Source: Lachnospiraceae bacterium (GTDB lineage: Bacteria > Bacillota > Clostridia > Lachnospirales > Lachnospiraceae). From it: a DNA stretch of 64,000 nt. Position 1 is the first letter of the stretch, and the number at the start of each line of letters is the position of its first letter. The notes beneath the pieces are model-generated. The model did not search any database and was not told where the DNA came from. It was given only the letters and a program-made list of their open reading frames with translations. The position numbers and the translations under genes were made by a program. The DNA lies in the NCBI GenBank assembly GCA_902363555.1, contig CABJAM010000004.1:65778-129777 (forward strand), read 5' to 3'. Positions 62,204-64,000 of this stretch are shown here, piece by piece.

Positions 62204-63975
62204 TGCCGGGAGGAAGAAGACAGCAGGTGCACCAGAAGCCGAAGGATACGAAGGCGACGATGAAGCGGATTTTAAAATATCTGGATGTGTACCGCGTGAA
62301 ACTGATCATCGTCTTTTTGTGTGTTGTGGTCAGCTCCGTAACCACTCTGGCCGGGTCCTATATGATACGGCCCATTTTAAACAGCGTCGTGGGCGGCGAG
62401 GGCATTGGCGTGCTTGTGCGTAATCTTATATTTATGGGCTGCGTTTACGCGATCTGCGTGGTCGCCACCTTTTATCAAAAGCAGGTCATGGTGAAAATTT
62501 CCCAGACCGTCCTTTATACAATGCGCAAGGATCTGTTTGACAAGCTCCAGACACTGCCGGTGCGGTATTTTGACGGGCACAGCACCGGAGAGATTATGAG
62601 CCGTTTTTCCAATGATATCGATAATATGGGAAATATGCTGGATAACAGTATTACCGTGATTATGAGCTCAGCCATTTCTTTTGTGGGTACATTTGCCCTC
62701 ATGGTTTATACAAATATATGGCTGACGCTGATCACTGTGCTCATGCTGCCGGTGATGATCAAGGCATCCACCGGTATTTTAAAGCACAGCCAGAAATATT
62801 TCAAATCCCAGCAGGCGGCCCTGGCCACGGCCAACGGCTATATCGAGGAAACGATTTCCGGCCAGAAGGTTGTGAAGGTTTTCAATCACGAGGAGATCGC
62901 CAAGCGGGAATTTTCCCAGCTAAATAAGGATTTGCGGGAGAAACAGGTACGGGCCCAGTTTTTATCCGGTATTGTCATGCCGGTAAATGTGAACCTGAAC
63001 AACATTAATTATGCGCTGAACACCGTTGTGGGGGCTTATCTTTGTATTGCCCGGGGCTTTGATATCGGCGGCCTTGCGGTGTCCATCAATTATTCCAGGC
63101 AGTTTGGCCGGCCTATCAATGAGCTGTCCAACCAGATGAGCACGATCCTTTCGGCGCTGGCCGGTGCGGAGCGGGTGTTTGCAGTGCTGGATGAACAGCC
63201 GGAAAAGGCCGACCGGGAGAATGCGGTAACTCTTGAGCATGTCCGGGGCGAGGTGATTTTGGACAATGTAACCTTTGGCTACAATCCGGATAAGGTGATT
63301 CTTAAAAACATTTCCCTGTATGCAAAGCCGGGGCAGAAAATTGCCTTTGTGGGCTCCACCGGCGCGGGCAAAACGACGATCACCAATCTGCTGACGCGGT
63401 TTTATGATATTGCCGACGGGCGGATCACCATTGACGGTGTAGAACTGCGGGATATGAAAAAAGACAGTCTGCGGTCGTCCATTGCCATGGTATTGCAGGA
63501 TACTCATCTGTTTACGGGCACGGTGATGGAAAATATCCGTTATGGACGGCTGGATGCCACCGATGAGGACGTTATCCGTGCTGCTAAGATTGCCAATTCC
63601 CATGGATTTATCAAGCGTCTGCCGAAGGGGTACGATACGGTGCTGGAGGGCGACGGCTCCAATCTGAGCCAGGGCCAGCGCCAGCTTCTCAATATTGCCC
63701 GGGCGGCCGTGTCTACGGCACCGATCCTGATTCTTGATGAGGCGACCAGCTCCGTGGATACCCGGACGGAACGACAGATCGATAAAGGGATGGATGAGCT
63801 GATGAAGGGGCGGACCACGTTTGTGATCGCTCACCGGCTGTCCACGGTACGCAATGCCGATGCAATCATGGTGCTGGAGCATGGAGAGATTATCGAGCGC
63901 GGAAATCATGTAGATCTGCTTCAAATGAAGGGGCGGTACTACCAGTTAGCCACGGGAGCGGCGGAGCTGGACTAA
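62203..63975 (+). CDS. ABC exporter half-transporter with canonical nucleotide site
   Basis: Partner of the preceding protein, 590 residues with six membrane segments and an ATPase domain. Walker A is GSTGAGKTT and Walker B is LDEATSSVD, with catalytic Glu present. The signature is LSQGQRQ, with Gln replacing Gly, as often seen in the second half of heterodimeric exporters. Start and preceding stop overlap by one base. The complex probably exports a drug, peptide or lipid; the substrate is unknown. A further AAAGGAG at the window end suggests another gene follows. Confidence 0.92.
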   Translation: MPGGRRQQVHQKPKDTKATMKRILKYLDVYRVKLIIVFLCVVVSSVTTLAGSYMIRPILNSVVGGEGIGVLVRNLIFMGCVYAICVVATFYQKQVMVKISQTVLYTMRKDLFDKLQTLPVRYFDGHSTGEIMSRFSNDIDNMGNMLDNSITVIMSSAISFVGTFALMVYTNIWLTLITVLMLPVMIKASTGILKHSQKYFKSQQAALATANGYIEETISGQKVVKVFNHEEIAKREFSQLNKDLREKQVRAQFLSGIVMPVNVNLNNINYALNTVVGAYLCIARGFDIGGLAVSINYSRQFGRPINELSNQMSTILSALAGAERVFAVLDEQPEKADRENAVTLEHVRGEVILDNVTFGYNPDKVILKNISLYAKPGQKIAFVGSTGAGKTTITNLLTRFYDIADGRITIDGVELRDMKKDSLRSSIAMVLQDTHLFTGTVMENIRYGRLDATDEDVIRAAKIANSHGFIKRLPKGYDTVLEGDGSNLSQGQRQLLNIARAAVSTAPILILDEATSSVDTRTERQIDKGMDELMKGRTTFVIAHRLSTVRNADAIMVLEHGEIIERGNHVDLLQMKGRYYQLATGAAELD

Positions 63976-64000
63976 AATTTCAGAGATAGCAAAAAGGAGC

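Noticed and set aside
1..64000. tRNA, rRNA, prophage or large transposase genes.
   Set aside because: None was recognised by eye; no integrase or transposase protein is present among the real genes.

Overview
The window looks like a gut-type Firmicute of class Clostridia, most likely Lachnospiraceae. The evidence is strong AGGAGG-type ribosome binding sites with occasional TTG and GTG starts, YesM/YesN two-component systems paired with carbohydrate ABC importers, DUF3502-type lipoproteins, and a type I-C CRISPR-Cas locus. The family-level call is an inference. No rRNA or tRNA gene was recognised.

Layout. 1-2.8 kb: the end of a urea-type ABC importer (urtD', urtE), a nitrilase-family amidohydrolase and a cytidylate-kinase-like protein, closed by a terminator. 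3-12 kb: an XRE regulator, then a sugar-uptake and catabolism cluster (sensor kinase, response regulator, lipoprotein, two permeases, Gfo/Idh/MocA dehydrogenase, sugar-phosphate isomerase). 12-17.4 kb: housekeeping genes (YhaM nuclease, RlmD-type methyltransferase), a diguanylate cyclase, two P-loop kinases and a tandem-hairpin repeat.

17.4-41 kb is a CRISPR region. Array 1 has 43 repeats with its own leader. It is followed by a 960-residue protein of unknown function that combines RpoA-CTD-like and sigma-region-4-like segments, then a 482-bp palindrome. A complete type I-C operon comes next (cas3-cas5c-cas8c with internal cas11c-cas7c-cas4-cas1-cas2). A minus-strand catabolic operon follows (Asp/Glu racemase family, GH127, DUF1537 kinase, DUF849 cleavage enzyme). 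Last come a decayed mini-array and array 2 (45 repeats). All three arrays share a leader design and a leader promoter with 17-bp spacing.

41.5-52.7 kb: a second glycan cluster, for rhamnosides (AraC regulator, GH78 rhamnosidase, sensor kinase, response regulator, binding protein, two permeases). 52.8-64 kb: a MATE exporter divergent from a TetR regulator, a TlpA-like lipoprotein behind an operator-overlapped promoter, an AAA/PD-(D/E)XK protein, a metallo-beta-lactamase-fold hydrolase, a HAD phosphatase, a second long palindrome, and a MarR-controlled heterodimeric ABC exporter.

The most interesting non-coding content is structural. Two long palindromes (23837-24318 and 59344-59732) have unrelated arms but the same three-way-junction apex. 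A REP-like palindrome family (GTAACAGTT/AACTGTTAC) includes a larger composite element with compensatory base changes and flanking direct repeats.
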